Source of the DNA: an uncultured Mollicutes bacterium
Lineage (GTDB): Bacteria; Bacillota_I; Bacilli_A; Acholeplasmatales; Anaeroplasmataceae
Length of the DNA: 64,000 nt
Assembly (NCBI GenBank): GCA_947174785.1
Contig: CAMWKG010000002.1
Coordinates: 1 to 64,000 of the forward strand
Direction: 5' to 3'
In this document: positions 45,085-54,948 of the stretch, piece by piece
Position numbering within the stretch: position 1 is the first letter of the stretch
How the letters are laid out: each line of letters begins with the position of its first letter
The notes under the pieces: generated by a model
Seen by the model: the letters and a program-made list of their open reading frames with translations, nothing else
Databases searched by the model: none
What the model was told of the DNA's origin: nothing
Position numbers and translations under genes: made by a program

Positions 45085-45627
45085 TTAATAATTTTTAGCA
45101 TCTATTTCAAAATAGCTTTGTGGATGCTCACATACTGGGCAAACCTCTGGGGCACTTTCACTTACAACAATATGACCACAATTTCTACATTTCCAAATAT
45201 GTAATCCAGTCTTCTTAGTAAAAACCTCATTGTTTTCTACATTAGATAGTAAAGCTAAATATCTTTCTTCATGATGCTTCTCAATTGCTGCAACTCCTCT
45301 AAATTTTTGAGCAATATCAAAAAAGCCTTCTTCCTCTGCAACTTTTGCAAATTCATCATACATGCTTGTCCATTCTTCATGCTCACCTGCAGCAGCAGCT
45401 TTTAAATTTTCGGCAGTAGAACCAATTCCTCCTAAAAGCTTAAACCACATTTTAGCATGTTCTTTTTCATTATCTGCTGTTTCTAAGAACAATGCAGCAA
45501 TTTGTTCATAGCCTTCCTTCTTTGCCTTTGATGCATAGTAAGTATACTTATTTCTAGCTTGTGATTCTCCTGCAAAAGCAAATAACAAATTAGCTTCTGT
45601 TTTTGATCCTTTTAAATTTTTACTCAT
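45085..45627 (-). CDS. Rubrerythrin
   Basis: 180 residues. The ferritin-like diiron domain has [19 protein letters not shown] and two ExxH motifs ([17 protein letters not shown]); the C-terminal rubredoxin domain has CRNCGHIV and CPVCEHP for the Fe(Cys)4 centre. It reduces hydrogen peroxide using NAD(P)H-derived electrons in anaerobes. Monocistronic with a good promoter and terminator. Confidence 0.93.
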   Translation of the reverse strand: MSKNLKGSKTEANLLFAFAGESQARNKYTYYASKAKKEGYEQIAALFLETADNEKEHAKMWFKLLGGIGSTAENLKAAAAGEHEEWTSMYDEFAKVAEEEGFFDIAQKFRGVAAIEKHHEERYLALLSNVENNEVFTKKTGLHIWKCRNCGHIVVSESAPEVCPVCEHPQSYFEIDAKNY

Positions 45628-45651
45628 ATTCTATTCCTTCTTTCTTAGCTA

Positions 45652-45680
45652 ATTATACTTCACATCAATAAAAAATACAA
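45652..45680 (-). promoter_or_regulatory. Rubrerythrin promoter
   Basis: TTGTAT (45680–45675), 17-bp spacer, TATAAT (45657–45652), 25 nt before the ATG. No clear PerR box was seen. Confidence 0.7.
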
Positions 45681-45711
45681 TCCTTCAAATATTATCTTTC
45701 TAGCAAGCAAT

Positions 45712-46293
45712 TTAATCTAAATCTATTACATCACTTTTTCTATTCTTTTCTTCTAATTTCTGAATTTCTTTATGCAAAAGAATACTTCCTAAAATATCTA
45801 AAACAAAAACAAAATGCAGAACAACTGGAATAACTATATTGGAAGTTAACTTGATTTCTTTGTTCTTTATTAATCGAATTACATAAGAAAAATTATGAAC
45901 ATTTGTAAATAACAAAATGACAAAGGTATAGCCTATTGCCATACAGATGACTAATGGAATGGCAAGCATTAACCATGGATTAGCACAAATACCAACCACT
46001 AATAACCAATCAAAAAAATTAAGAAAATACCAAGGAATGAGTACTAGCTTCATAATCATTGTTGAACGTGTTGGAGATGGAGTATCACTAAAAATATCTA
46101 GAATTGCTATAGCTGTATTCACTAATCCAATCAAAAAGGATACACCCATCAGTATCAAAGCTACAATCAATAAAGACATCAGCAATGTCTCATTGGTAGT
46201 AAAACGGATTAAAATGGTATCTAATTCTACAAATACCTGTGGCAAATACATAGAAATAATTAATGCAATTTGTGCTCCTTTAACTTTTTTCAC
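45712..46293 (-). CDS. Membrane protein of unknown function
   Basis: 193 residues with five hydrophobic segments (about 8–28, 37–66, 84–104, 106–130 and 150–170) and a charged C-terminal tail (KEIQKLEEKNRKSDVIDLD). No family recognised with confidence. The GTG start at 46293 has GGAGG 9 nt upstream. It is 58 nt downstream of the MATE exporter on the same strand and may be cotranscribed with it. Confidence 0.6.
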   Translation of the reverse strand: MKKVKGAQIALIISMYLPQVFVELDTILIRFTTNETLLMSLLIVALILMGVSFLIGLVNTAIAILDIFSDTPSPTRSTMIMKLVLIPWYFLNFFDWLLVVGICANPWLMLAIPLVICMAIGYTFVILLFTNVHNFSYVIRLIKNKEIKLTSNIVIPVVLHFVFVLDILGSILLHKEIQKLEEKNRKSDVIDLD

Positions 46294-46351
46294 TGCTGTT
46301 TTCCTCCAAACCTCATAACAAAATTATTATCTCATAAATAAAATCAAAAGT

Positions 46352-47737
46352 CTAGCTTTGAACATTGTCCATAGAAGCCGGTGAATTTATCGTACAAGTT
46401 TTTCTATAAACATATATAAAGTATAAAATAACTGATATAGATGTGAGTATCCAAGAGGCTGGATAAAGTAAATATAAAGCTGGAATTGTTTTAAAATGGG
46501 CAAAAATTGTATACACCCAAATAATCCTAAATACACAAGAACCCAAAATTAAAAGAATCGCTGGAATGATTGTTTTTCCTAATCCTCTTAATGCAGCGAT
46601 TGTCGCATCCATAAATGCTGAAAGAAAATAAGAAAAGCCCATAACAACTAACCTTTTCATTCCAGCTTCTACTACTTCTTTATCACTAGAAAACAAGGAT
46701 AAAAAATTTCTTCCTAAAAGAACAAACATCAAACCACAAATCAGTCCAATAAAACAGGAATAAAATAAACCAATAAAATAACATTTCAAAATGTTTTTCT
46801 TTTTACCTGCTCCATAATTTTGGGCAATAAAGCTGGCTATTGCCATATAAAAGGCTGCCATTACATCATAGACTAAAGAGTCCGCATTTGCAGCTGCTGC
46901 ATTTCCTTCTACCATAATTGTATCAAAGCTATTTACACCAGATTGAATAAATAAATTCGCCATAGAAAAAATTGCATTTTGCATACCTGCTGGTAGTCCT
47001 AAGGATAAAATTTCCTTAGCTTCTCTTTTATATATTTTTAATAATTTAAACTTGAATTGATAAGGACGCTTTGTCCTTACCAAAGCTATGATAATTAAAA
47101 TAGCTGAAATATATTGTGAAATAATACTTGCAAGTGCTACACCTACAACAGATAAAGAACATACAATAACAAATAAAAGATTTAACGCAACATTGATAAC
47201 ACCTGCTGAAGCTAAAAAGATTAGTGGTCTTTTTGTATCTCCATCAGCACTTAATATCCCATTTCCATAATTGTAGATTGCTAAAGCAGGTAATCCTGCA
47301 AAAACAATATACACATATAAAACTGCATCCTCTAATAATTCTGGCTTCGTATTTAATAGGATAAGCATAGGACGTACTAAAGCACTACCAAGTCCAACTA
47401 ACAATACACCTATAAATAAACAAACCAAAAAGCCTGTATGTGTAATTCTTGAAACACGTGCCTCATCCTTAGACCCTAAAAATCTCGCAATTAGGGCATT
47501 TACTCCACTGCCGAGTCCAATGAGTATTCCAGTAAAAAGAATGACATAGGTTGTAGTTGAACCAACAGATCCAAGTGCTTCCTTACTTCCAAATCTTCCT
47601 ACTACTGCCACATCAGACATATTAAATAAAACCTGTAATAAATTTGAAAGCATTAAAGGTAAGCTAAATATGAAGATTTTTTTAAATGGTGAACCCGTTG
47701 TTAAATCCTTTAGGTTCAAAGCTTTCTCTTCTGTCAC
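46352..47737 (-). CDS. MATE-family multidrug efflux transporter
   Basis: 461 residues with twelve membrane segments. The start LKDLTTGSPFKKIFIFSLPLM and LFNMSDVAVVGRFGSKEALGSVG are typical of the NorM/DinF-type MATE proteins in Firmicutes; GLPAGMQNAIFSMANLFIQ marks the second half. It should export cationic compounds with Na+ or H+. GTG at 47737 with GAGGTG upstream. Confidence 0.9.
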   Translation of the reverse strand: MTEEKALNLKDLTTGSPFKKIFIFSLPLMLSNLLQVLFNMSDVAVVGRFGSKEALGSVGSTTTYVILFTGILIGLGSGVNALIARFLGSKDEARVSRITHTGFLVCLFIGVLLVGLGSALVRPMLILLNTKPELLEDAVLYVYIVFAGLPALAIYNYGNGILSADGDTKRPLIFLASAGVINVALNLLFVIVCSLSVVGVALASIISQYISAILIIIALVRTKRPYQFKFKLLKIYKREAKEILSLGLPAGMQNAIFSMANLFIQSGVNSFDTIMVEGNAAAANADSLVYDVMAAFYMAIASFIAQNYGAGKKKNILKCYFIGLFYSCFIGLICGLMFVLLGRNFLSLFSSDKEVVEAGMKRLVVMGFSYFLSAFMDATIAALRGLGKTIIPAILLILGSCVFRIIWVYTIFAHFKTIPALYLLYPASWILTSISVILYFIYVYRKTCTINSPASMDNVQS

Positions 47738-47814
47738 AATTCTACACCTCTAGCAACAAAAAGAATTATAGCACTTCTTATATATAAGGTCAATATATCC
47801 AATACTCATAAAAA

Positions 47815-47842
47815 GAGTTGCCTATAGTCACATAGACAACTC
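47815..47842 (-). terminator. Terminator of the GH43–Nudix operon
   Basis: GAGTTGTCTAT with ATAGGCAACTC, 11 bp with one mismatch, followed by TTTTT; 10 nt past the Nudix stop. Confidence 0.8.
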
Positions 47843-47851
47843 CTTCAGTTC

Positions 47852-48406
47852 TTATTTACTTCTTTGAATTAATTTTTTATATACCATTTCTACAAACCAA
47901 GGCTCATGAGGAACCTTTAAGGCATCTTCAAATGTAAACCATTGAACACCTTTATTTTCTAGTTCGTTTACTACTAATTTATCATTCTCATCTGCCTCTA
48001 TTAAATAGGTTATATTAAAATGAAGATGGCTTGGAACATATTCTCCTCTTCTCATATGTCCGTTTACATTTAAAGTTTCCAAGCTTAATATTTTATCACT
48101 TACTAAAAATGCATTTTTTACACCAGTCTCTTCTTCAAGCTCACGCAAAGCCACTTTCCGTAAATCCTCTATTCCATCAGCATGTCCACCTATCCATGAC
48201 CATGAATCATAAATCTTATGATATACCATTAATATTTTCGTATGTTCCTTATTGACTGTCCAAGCAGAAACAGTAAAATGGGCAAGCTTATTTTCTCTTA
48301 ATAAATAATTATCATTATTCTTTATAAACTCTATCATCTGTTCTTTATCACTTTTTTCTTGTTCATTTAAGGGGTTATATTTCTTTATTTCTTCTAATAG
48401 GTTCAT
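47852..48406 (-). CDS. Nudix hydrolase
   Basis: About 184 residues. The Nudix box is GGHADGIEDLRKVALRELEEETG (about residues 73–95 from this start), giving a Mg2+-dependent diphosphate hydrolase. An N-terminal helix of about 35 residues and the pattern HLHFNITYLIEADE fit the subfamily seen next to sugar or IPP metabolism genes. ATG at 48406 is about 10 nt behind AAAGGA; ATG at 48415 is almost on top of it. The gene follows GH43 closely, so a sugar-nucleotide substrate is possible but unproven. Confidence 0.82.
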   Translation of the reverse strand: MNLLEEIKKYNPLNEQEKSDKEQMIEFIKNNDNYLLRENKLAHFTVSAWTVNKEHTKILMVYHKIYDSWSWIGGHADGIEDLRKVALRELEEETGVKNAFLVSDKILSLETLNVNGHMRRGEYVPSHLHFNITYLIEADENDKLVVNELENKGVQWFTFEDALKVPHEPWFVEMVYKKLIQRSK

Positions 48407-48423
48407 AGATTTCATTTCCTTTT

Positions 48424-49974
48424 CTAAAGAATTTTATAATAAACTTTACGGAAGGTTGCAGTTTTTTTACTTTCCTTAAAATCTGCACAATGTAGTCCAA
48501 AAAAGGCCCCAGTAAAGCCACCTCTTTTTACTGCCTGGTCACTAAGCTTAGTAGCATCTAAAACAGGTCCTACTGCAATATAATTCATATTATCCAATGA
48601 ATAATAGAATTGTGCTTCTTTAAAATGAACAACAATTTTTAAATAAATGTCATTTTCATATGGAATCTTTATATCTTCATATAAATTAGTTTGATATTCA
48701 TTCTGAGTCATCAATCTTAAAACTTTGCCTAACTGTTCATCATATGTGGAATACAAGAAATATAAATCTCCTTCTTGATAGCGATATACCAATCCTGCCA
48801 TATGAGAGAAAATTTCTGGTTCAAAGGATAACTGACATCCAAATTCACACTCAAAATGTTGTTGACGTCTTTGCCAAGTATTTTGTAAATAAAAAGAATC
48901 AATAGATTGTTTTCCTATAAGAGTAAGCGAAGCATTTGCTTTCATAGCATAGGGATTCATATCTACTCTAAGATTTTGAAAGTCTAAGGAAAATTGTTTT
49001 GATAAGAAATCATAACAAATCACTTTCTCTTCCTTCTCTAATTGTACTTCATCTTTTAACTCATAGTAGTCTCTAGGTTGTTTAGTAAAATCAGCTAAAT
49101 ATGGCCAGTCATCCTTCCACACAATATTTTGTAAAGCTGTTTCTCTACCTAATATACATTTGCCATCTAATGGACGACCACAAAGATGGGCAAGTAACCA
49201 ACCATTCTTTTCACTATATACTAAAGATGCATGTCCTGCTCGCTGTAAATATGCATTTGTATTCTTAGAAGTAATTAACACTCCATTCTTTTCATAAGGA
49301 CCAAAGATATGTTTAGAACGTGAAACAGTCTCAGAATGATTATATCCAGTTCCTCCTTCTGCACAAAACAAATAATAGTAATCCTCTTTTTTATAAATAT
49401 GTGGTCCTTCTACAAAACCTTCTTCTGTTCCTTTAAATACTTTATGACACTCACCTATTAGTTTTCCAGTAGATAAATCTATTTCTTGAACCAATATTCC
49501 TGTAAAACAGTTTCTGCCAGTTAATCCTCTATAGTCCCATTCCATATTAACAAAATAAGACTTACCATCTGTATCATGAAATAAAGAGGCATCAAATCCA
49601 CTTGCGTTGATAAAGATGGGGTCACTCCAAGGACCTTCAATATCTTCTGCACATATTAAATAATTATAGCAATCCTTAAAAGGTCCAGTACACCAGGTTT
49701 CCACGTTGGAAAAGACAATATAAAATTTACCATTATGATATGTTAAATCTGGTGCCCAAACTCCAGAAGATGGAGCATTATTCATCATATCTATGATTCT
49801 TTTTTCATTTAGTGGTCTTGACACTAAATGCCAGTTTGCTAAATCTTTTGATTCATATACAGATAATCCTGGAAAGGTTTCAAAGGTTGATGTTGCAATA
49901 TAATATTTTCCTTTTCCATAGCAGATACAAGGGTCTGGATTAAACCCCTTTAAAATTGGATTTTTTATTTTCAT
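48424..49974 (-). CDS. Glycoside hydrolase family 43 (β-xylosidase / α-arabinofuranosidase type)
   Basis: 516 residues. The five-bladed GH43 domain (1–310) has the catalytic trio: base Asp14 in FNPDPCI, pKa-modulating Asp128 in GFDASLF, and acid Glu189 in VEGPHIY. The C-terminal β-sandwich (about 320–516) is the GH43 C2-type domain with YRYQEGDLYFLYST. There is no signal peptide, so it acts inside the cell on imported xylo- or arabino-oligosaccharides. GGAGG precedes the ATG. Cotranscribed with the Nudix gene. Confidence 0.9.
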   Translation of the reverse strand: MKIKNPILKGFNPDPCICYGKGKYYIATSTFETFPGLSVYESKDLANWHLVSRPLNEKRIIDMMNNAPSSGVWAPDLTYHNGKFYIVFSNVETWCTGPFKDCYNYLICAEDIEGPWSDPIFINASGFDASLFHDTDGKSYFVNMEWDYRGLTGRNCFTGILVQEIDLSTGKLIGECHKVFKGTEEGFVEGPHIYKKEDYYYLFCAEGGTGYNHSETVSRSKHIFGPYEKNGVLITSKNTNAYLQRAGHASLVYSEKNGWLLAHLCGRPLDGKCILGRETALQNIVWKDDWPYLADFTKQPRDYYELKDEVQLEKEEKVICYDFLSKQFSLDFQNLRVDMNPYAMKANASLTLIGKQSIDSFYLQNTWQRRQQHFECEFGCQLSFEPEIFSHMAGLVYRYQEGDLYFLYSTYDEQLGKVLRLMTQNEYQTNLYEDIKIPYENDIYLKIVVHFKEAQFYYSLDNMNYIAVGPVLDATKLSDQAVKRGGFTGAFFGLHCADFKESKKTATFRKVYYKIL

Positions 49975-50284
49975 TATTATACCCTCCTTTAGGAGTAAAA
50001 CTATTTAAAACTTTCTTAACTCAAAAATATAAGGATACTACTGTTACAAGAAAAGTAATTACAATTAAGATGTTCTTTAATACTAGAACATTATGATGCC
50101 TTTATTTTTATAATAACATATAATTTTTCTCTACGAAATGTAATGACATCTTTATTTACACGAGCAAATACCTAATTTCTCTTTTAAGATTGAGTTTTTA
50201 ATTTATCTTTCATTGCACAATAACCCTTATTTTGATTAGAACCCACTCTTATAATTAAGTTCAAGAATTTTAAAGAACTGAGAT
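49975..50284. other. Intergenic region upstream of GH43
   Basis: No gene seen. It holds a small hairpin ATGTTCT/AGAACAT (about 50069–50092) and very AT-rich sequence. A minus-strand stretch of about 20 codons ending MKDKLKTQS-stop has no good start. It separates the housekeeping backbone from the accessory island. Confidence 0.4.
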
Positions 50285-50319
50285 AAAAAAGTAAAATTAA
50301 TAGACTCTTCTATTTTACT
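50285..50319 (-). terminator. Terminator of the eight-gene biosynthetic operon
   Basis: AGTAAAAT (50319–50312) pairs with ATTTTACT (50297–50290), with short inner pairing, followed on the minus strand by T6. It is about 135 nt beyond the deacetylase stop. Another inverted repeat ATTGCATA/TATGCAAT (50397–50436) lies between. Confidence 0.65.
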
Positions 50320-50452
50320 AGCAATCTTTAAAATAGTAATAACTATTTATGTCAAAAGAACATAAGAAAACAATTAGGTTAAATTCTATTTGAAATATTG
50401 CATATTTTAAAATATAAATAAAAACCACTATGCAATAATTATTCTGATTACG

Positions 50453-51346
50453 CTATAAAATATCGTTATAAGTTATATAATCAATTTTATTTTTTTTGCA
50501 ATATTTTTTTACCTTTTTTAAACTCTTCAATTCCTTTACTCTATCTTTATTTGAAAAAAGCGAATTATGGCATTGCTTTTTGTCGTAAAATCCTGGATGC
50601 GTCATTACTTGAATTACAGACTCTTTTCTTAAATTCTTAATTTGCTCAATAAAAACTTTAGAAGTTCTAAAGTATCCATACATGGTTCCCATATAAGCTA
50701 TTTTGTCACTATGACAATTATTTATACACAAAAAATTATATAACAACATATCATATTTAAAATAGTAATTAAAATTATTTTTTATAACGTCAAAATTAAT
50801 TGAATCTCTTCTATAGTCCTTAAAGTTATTTCTTTTAGCCATTCTCTTCCTTTCAAAAAAATCTAGTTTTTCAAATGGTATTCTCAAATGAATTTGATGC
50901 TTGAACGCACATTTTTCAAAAATATCATTTACTCTACGATTGAAAATATTACAATGATTATGTCCATCCATATGGTTAGGCAAAAAGCTAAACATCTCAT
51001 TAAACTTTTTAAATTGTGCAATCACCTCTTCCTCTATATAACGAATATTAATAGTATCGCAAATAGCGTTTGCCCAAAAATTATATTTTGAACGATTAAA
51101 AGAATAACTTCGATTACAAAAATCTTCAGTTTGGTATTTAATTAATGGATTATCAGTAAGATTGATATGCAACCCAACGCTTACTTTTTTTTTCATTTCT
51201 TTTATTAAACTTATTTGCTCTCTATTTAAGTGGTTGGTAACTATTACACTTACACTTGAAATATATCCTCTTCTTACTGCTTCAGCGATACCCCTATCCC
51301 TATCTATATCTATACCAAAATCATCAGCGTTTAAAATTATTTTCAT
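50453..51346 (-). CDS. YdjC/ChbG-family carbohydrate deacetylase
   Basis: 297 residues. MKIILNADDFGID gives the metal-binding Asp pair, VGLHINLT a conserved histidine block, PNHMDGHNHC the two histidine ligands, and QVMTHPGFYD the last conserved site. YdjC/ChbG enzymes remove N-acetyl groups from amino sugars such as chitooligosaccharides. Last gene of the leftward operon, 9 nt after the P-loop kinase gene. In this setting it probably deacetylates an N-acetylated sugar intermediate made by the operon; that is inference. Confidence 0.82.
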   Translation of the reverse strand: MKIILNADDFGIDIDRDRGIAEAVRRGYISSVSVIVTNHLNREQISLIKEMKKKVSVGLHINLTDNPLIKYQTEDFCNRSYSFNRSKYNFWANAICDTINIRYIEEEVIAQFKKFNEMFSFLPNHMDGHNHCNIFNRRVNDIFEKCAFKHQIHLRIPFEKLDFFERKRMAKRNNFKDYRRDSINFDVIKNNFNYYFKYDMLLYNFLCINNCHSDKIAYMGTMYGYFRTSKVFIEQIKNLRKESVIQVMTHPGFYDKKQCHNSLFSNKDRVKELKSLKKVKKYCKKNKIDYITYNDIL

Positions 51347-51355
51347 ATGATTCCT

Positions 51356-51955
51356 TTACAATACCTTTAATAATCTTGAAATTTCATCATTTACTTCTGC
51401 TATGCATTTGCTACCATCTACAAAAAACACTTTCACATCATTTTCATAGTTTTCTATAAATTTTTTCTTATATTCTTCGCAAATTTGCATATATTTTTTA
51501 TCTATCCAAACACTATTAACAACCTCTTCACTTCGCTGATTTACTCTTGATTCTAATAGATCCATAGGTGCCTCTATAAAAATATAAGCATCTGGTTTTA
51601 GAAGAGTTTTGTTTATACTTTCATGATACCATGCAAGTACTTTTAAATAGGGTTCAAAATCATTATTAAAAATCCCCATAGCGTATGTATGTGCAAGTGT
51701 TGACAGATAATATCGTTCAAACAAAACAATTTTTTTTGGAGAATCTTTAAATATTATGGTCTTTAATTTTTCTAAAAGAAGAAAATAATCAGTGTTAGAA
51801 AAATCTATAAAATTAGTTTTTCTGACATTCTCTAAAAGCTTGCCAATCTTTATATTTATACCATCAACATCATTTCTTTTATTTAAAATAATATTTATAT
51901 TTGTGCTTTTGCCTGCACCAGAACTCCCCTCTAGTACTACTAATTTTTTATTCAT
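51356..51955 (-). CDS. Thymidylate-kinase-like P-loop kinase
   Basis: 199 residues. P-loop EGSSGAGKST (9–18), FERYYLSTLAHTYAMG resembles the DR(Y/F) substrate block of thymidylate kinases, and PDAYIFIEAPMDLLESRVNQR the LID region. The fold is that of dNMP kinases, but conserved dTMP-specific residues are not clear and the operon context suggests a small-molecule kinase. Overlaps the radical SAM–methyltransferase gene by 8 nt. Confidence 0.72.
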   Translation of the reverse strand: MNKKLVVLEGSSGAGKSTNINIILNKRNDVDGINIKIGKLLENVRKTNFIDFSNTDYFLLLEKLKTIIFKDSPKKIVLFERYYLSTLAHTYAMGIFNNDFEPYLKVLAWYHESINKTLLKPDAYIFIEAPMDLLESRVNQRSEEVVNSVWIDKKYMQICEEYKKKFIENYENDVKVFFVDGSKCIAEVNDEISRLLKVL

Positions 51956-53849
51956 CTTTTTTTCTTTCTCTCTTTTTATATAGTCCTTTAATGCCTAAGC
52001 TTTCAAATCTTTTTTCAAAGAATTTCTTGTATTTTTCTGTTTTGGCTATAAGTATAGTTTCCTCAAGGTGCTCAGCACCTATATATATCTCATCACCTGG
52101 ATTCATTGTTGACGTGTACAAATATCCATCATTATTTAGGCTTTCATAAAAATAATCAAGTATATATAGAGGATGTCTAGTATGTTCTAATACGTCTCTA
52201 CAAAACACAAAATCCACCTTTTTTCTTAATAATTCAACCTTCATATTTTCACCAATTCTATAATTTTCCACCTTAATACTTCTATTCTTAAATCTTTCTA
52301 ATGCAAAATCAAAAGTTAATATATCTAAGTCAAGGATAACTACACTATACCCCATTTTTGCAAACAGCAAAGAAAAATCTCCTACACAACATCCATAATC
52401 CATTACCCTTGCCCCCTGCTTTAGATTTTCTTTCATAAAATCAAATATGTGTAATTGTGATTCGAATTTTTCTGGACGGCCAAGAAGTTGCCTTAAAGCA
52501 TAAAACTCGGAAGCGTTTTTATAACTATTGAAAATTTGCTTGTCATTTTCCATGTTTTTAAAAAAGATTGGATACAAGAAATTAAGCTTGTATTCTAAAG
52601 ACTCTATTGCATACCTTTCATTTATTTTTTTAATGAATTCTTTATCTCTTTTGAAAAAAGATAAATATTCCTCTGTTCTTTCTGTTATGTACTCTTTTTT
52701 ATCATCTATCATTATCATTTTTTCTATTTTTTGAGTGGTAAAATTGTCAACCCTGCATTCTCTTTCTATCTCGTCATCATTAAATACAAGCACATAACTC
52801 ATATTCATAGGACATTCCCTACAAAAATCTAACTTATTTTTTCTAAACTCATTCCACTTATCAGAATTCCAAAGTTGTTTAATATTCATTTCATTAATAT
52901 TGCCAATAATTTTATCACGATTATATTCCACAGCATTACAAGGAAGCACCATTCCATCTCCTTCAATAATCATAAATGTACTGGGTATGTCGCATTTATT
53001 TTTTATTCTATTGTCTGGCCAATAAAGTCCATTTTCAAAATTTTCGATAGAATTAAAGTTTATATTATACATATCTAAAAGTTGCTTATTATTAAAAGTT
53101 TTCAAATTATCATTTATTTCAAGACCATTAATTTTATTCACGAGTTTAGGAACATAATTTTTTTTAAAATCTAATATTTCTTGTCCATTTAATAAAAAAA
53201 ATTTATTTTCACTATCTGCTTCTATCATATCAATACTTAACGAATCAGCATGAAGACTAATTGCCAAATCTATCATTGTGCATATGTTTTTATAATTATG
53301 CTTAGATAATACCATCCTTAAGTTTAATTTAAATGGAATTCCACTTTCTTTTGCTTCTTTTATGTTTCTAGTTGCTCTATTAAATAATCCTGGAAGCTTT
53401 CTTAATTCATCATGTTTGTCTGCAAAAGGGGAATCTATTGACAAATTAAGACACATCACACCTGCATCCATAAGTTCTTTAAACTTGCCTAATGTCAAAA
53501 ACCATCCATTTGTATTTATGGATGCTCTCATTCCGTTTTTTGTAACCAGTTTAATAAGTGGAATAACATCTTTATATATTAATGGTTCTCCCCCACTTAT
53601 ACATATTTGTTTTGTCCCTAACTCTTTTAATTGCTTTAAGAGTCTGTCATAATCACCCAAACTCAATTGAAAGTCAGTCGAAAATCTTTTACTTCTTGGC
53701 ATACAATGCTTACAATTTGCACAACACTTCAGTGTAGGCTTTAATACCACAAGCCAAGGCTCTTCTCCTAATTGATAAAAAGATCCCTCTTCTTTATATT
53801 TTCTTGTATAATCTGTATAAAAATATTTTGACTTAAACGTTAATTTCAT
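51948..53849 (-). CDS. Radical SAM / SPASM protein fused to a methyltransferase domain
   Basis: 633 residues. Radical SAM cluster cysteines are C42, C46 and C49 in LKCCANCKHCMP, with ISGGEPLIYKD as the SAM-contact GGE motif. A SPASM-like auxiliary cluster region (IIEGDGMVLPCNAVEYN ... CRECPMN) lies at about 315–370. From about 475 a class I methyltransferase follows (ARVMDYGCCVGDFSLLFAKM, then FVFCRDVLEHTRHPL). SPASM enzymes modify peptides or sugars; the fused methyltransferase suggests sequential radical chemistry and methylation of one substrate. No product can be named. Follows the glycosyltransferase by 3 nt. Confidence 0.82.
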   Translation of the reverse strand: MKLTFKSKYFYTDYTRKYKEEGSFYQLGEEPWLVVLKPTLKCCANCKHCMPRSKRFSTDFQLSLGDYDRLLKQLKELGTKQICISGGEPLIYKDVIPLIKLVTKNGMRASINTNGWFLTLGKFKELMDAGVMCLNLSIDSPFADKHDELRKLPGLFNRATRNIKEAKESGIPFKLNLRMVLSKHNYKNICTMIDLAISLHADSLSIDMIEADSENKFFLLNGQEILDFKKNYVPKLVNKINGLEINDNLKTFNNKQLLDMYNINFNSIENFENGLYWPDNRIKNKCDIPSTFMIIEGDGMVLPCNAVEYNRDKIIGNINEMNIKQLWNSDKWNEFRKNKLDFCRECPMNMSYVLVFNDDEIERECRVDNFTTQKIEKMIMIDDKKEYITERTEEYLSFFKRDKEFIKKINERYAIESLEYKLNFLYPIFFKNMENDKQIFNSYKNASEFYALRQLLGRPEKFESQLHIFDFMKENLKQGARVMDYGCCVGDFSLLFAKMGYSVVILDLDILTFDFALERFKNRSIKVENYRIGENMKVELLRKKVDFVFCRDVLEHTRHPLYILDYFYESLNNDGYLYTSTMNPGDEIYIGAEHLEETILIAKTEKYKKFFEKRFESLGIKGLYKKRERKKDE

Positions 53850-53852
53850 TTT

Positions 53853-54947
53853 CTATTCCTTTTTAAATTCTTCTATTTTTTTAATTAAATAATTTAATGT
53901 ATCTTTTTTTTCTATAAGCTCTGTGCTTTTGGCAATATTATATGAATATAAATTTAATTTCAGTAAGAAATTTTTTAGATTTGTGATTGTAATTTTGTCA
54001 GCTGCATAACCTAAATCGTTTTCTAAAATAATTTTTGCACAATAGTGCTGATCAAAGGTTGGAAGTGGTAAAACAAATACTGGTTTGCCAAGATAAAAGG
54101 ACTCTGAAATAAGCGTGTGTCCCGCTGTGCTAATGACCCCTTTTGCTTCCAATAATTCCTCTATAAATTTCTCTCTCTCATTCTTATATATTTTTATATT
54201 TTTTCCTATATTCATTTTTTCACCATACAATTCTGTTGAGAAAATTACAAATTCAAAATTATTAATATTTTCAAATATGTTTATTACTTCTACATATGTT
54301 TGTCTTATTGGAATATCAATGAATTTGGAAAAATACACGATTATTTTGTTTTTTGTCTTTATTTGTAGTTGTTTATTCCTTATATCCTCTGCAATAATAG
54401 GATACAAAACTTCAACATTTTGAGGCAAATTAATATTTTTAAGGTTATAAAACGAGACAATATATTTATTATTATATTTCGGGAAAAATAAGTTTAATCT
54501 TTTTTTCTCTTCTACGCAAGAAAAACCATGAATAATTTCTTTGTCCATATATATAAATTTGCTTTGTTGATCAATATTCAACAATGGTTTTTTCAACTTA
54601 TAAGAAATTTTTGCAACAATAGGCTCATAATCGCTAATACATACATCAGGAATAAATCCTTCTTTGAAAAGAGATCTCATAACTTTTCTGTTTTTTATTA
54701 ATCCAGGTATAAAAACACAAAAATTACGTCTCAAACAATTGAAAATATCAAGCTTGTCCCCTTTATACAACACCAAAGGAACAAAAACCTTATAAAATTT
54801 AATGTCAGTTTTTTCAAAAAAATTAATTCCTTCTAAATAAGTCAATACACGTACCTCATGCCCTCTATTTATTAGAGCTTTGCAAATCTCATATTGTCTT
54901 ATACAATGTCCCTTTCCTATTCCACAAACACCTATTAATATTTTCAT
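53853..54947 (-). CDS. GT-B glycosyltransferase (MGT/MurG-like)
   Basis: About 364 residues. MKILIGVCGIGKGHCIRQYE has the Gly-rich acceptor-side loop and histidine of MurG/MGT-type enzymes, and HTLISESFYLGKPVFVLPLPTFDQHYCA is the nucleotide-sugar binding block. ATG at 54947 is 1 nt past the epimerase stop; longer readings overlap that gene. It should transfer a sugar, plausibly the uronic acid made by the two preceding enzymes, onto a small acceptor. No membrane segment seen. Confidence 0.78.
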   Translation of the reverse strand: MKILIGVCGIGKGHCIRQYEICKALINRGHEVRVLTYLEGINFFEKTDIKFYKVFVPLVLYKGDKLDIFNCLRRNFCVFIPGLIKNRKVMRSLFKEGFIPDVCISDYEPIVAKISYKLKKPLLNIDQQSKFIYMDKEIIHGFSCVEEKKRLNLFFPKYNNKYIVSFYNLKNINLPQNVEVLYPIIAEDIRNKQLQIKTKNKIIVYFSKFIDIPIRQTYVEVINIFENINNFEFVIFSTELYGEKMNIGKNIKIYKNEREKFIEELLEAKGVISTAGHTLISESFYLGKPVFVLPLPTFDQHYCAKIILENDLGYAADKITITNLKNFLLKLNLYSYNIAKSTELIEKKDTLNYLIKKIEEFKKE

Positions 54948-54948
54948 A

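Noticed and set aside
50161-50240. Possible precursor peptide for the radical SAM operon
   Set aside because: The short minus-strand frame ending MKDKLKTQS lacks a start with a ribosome site and lies beyond the operon terminator; no convincing precursor was found inside the operon or its leader.
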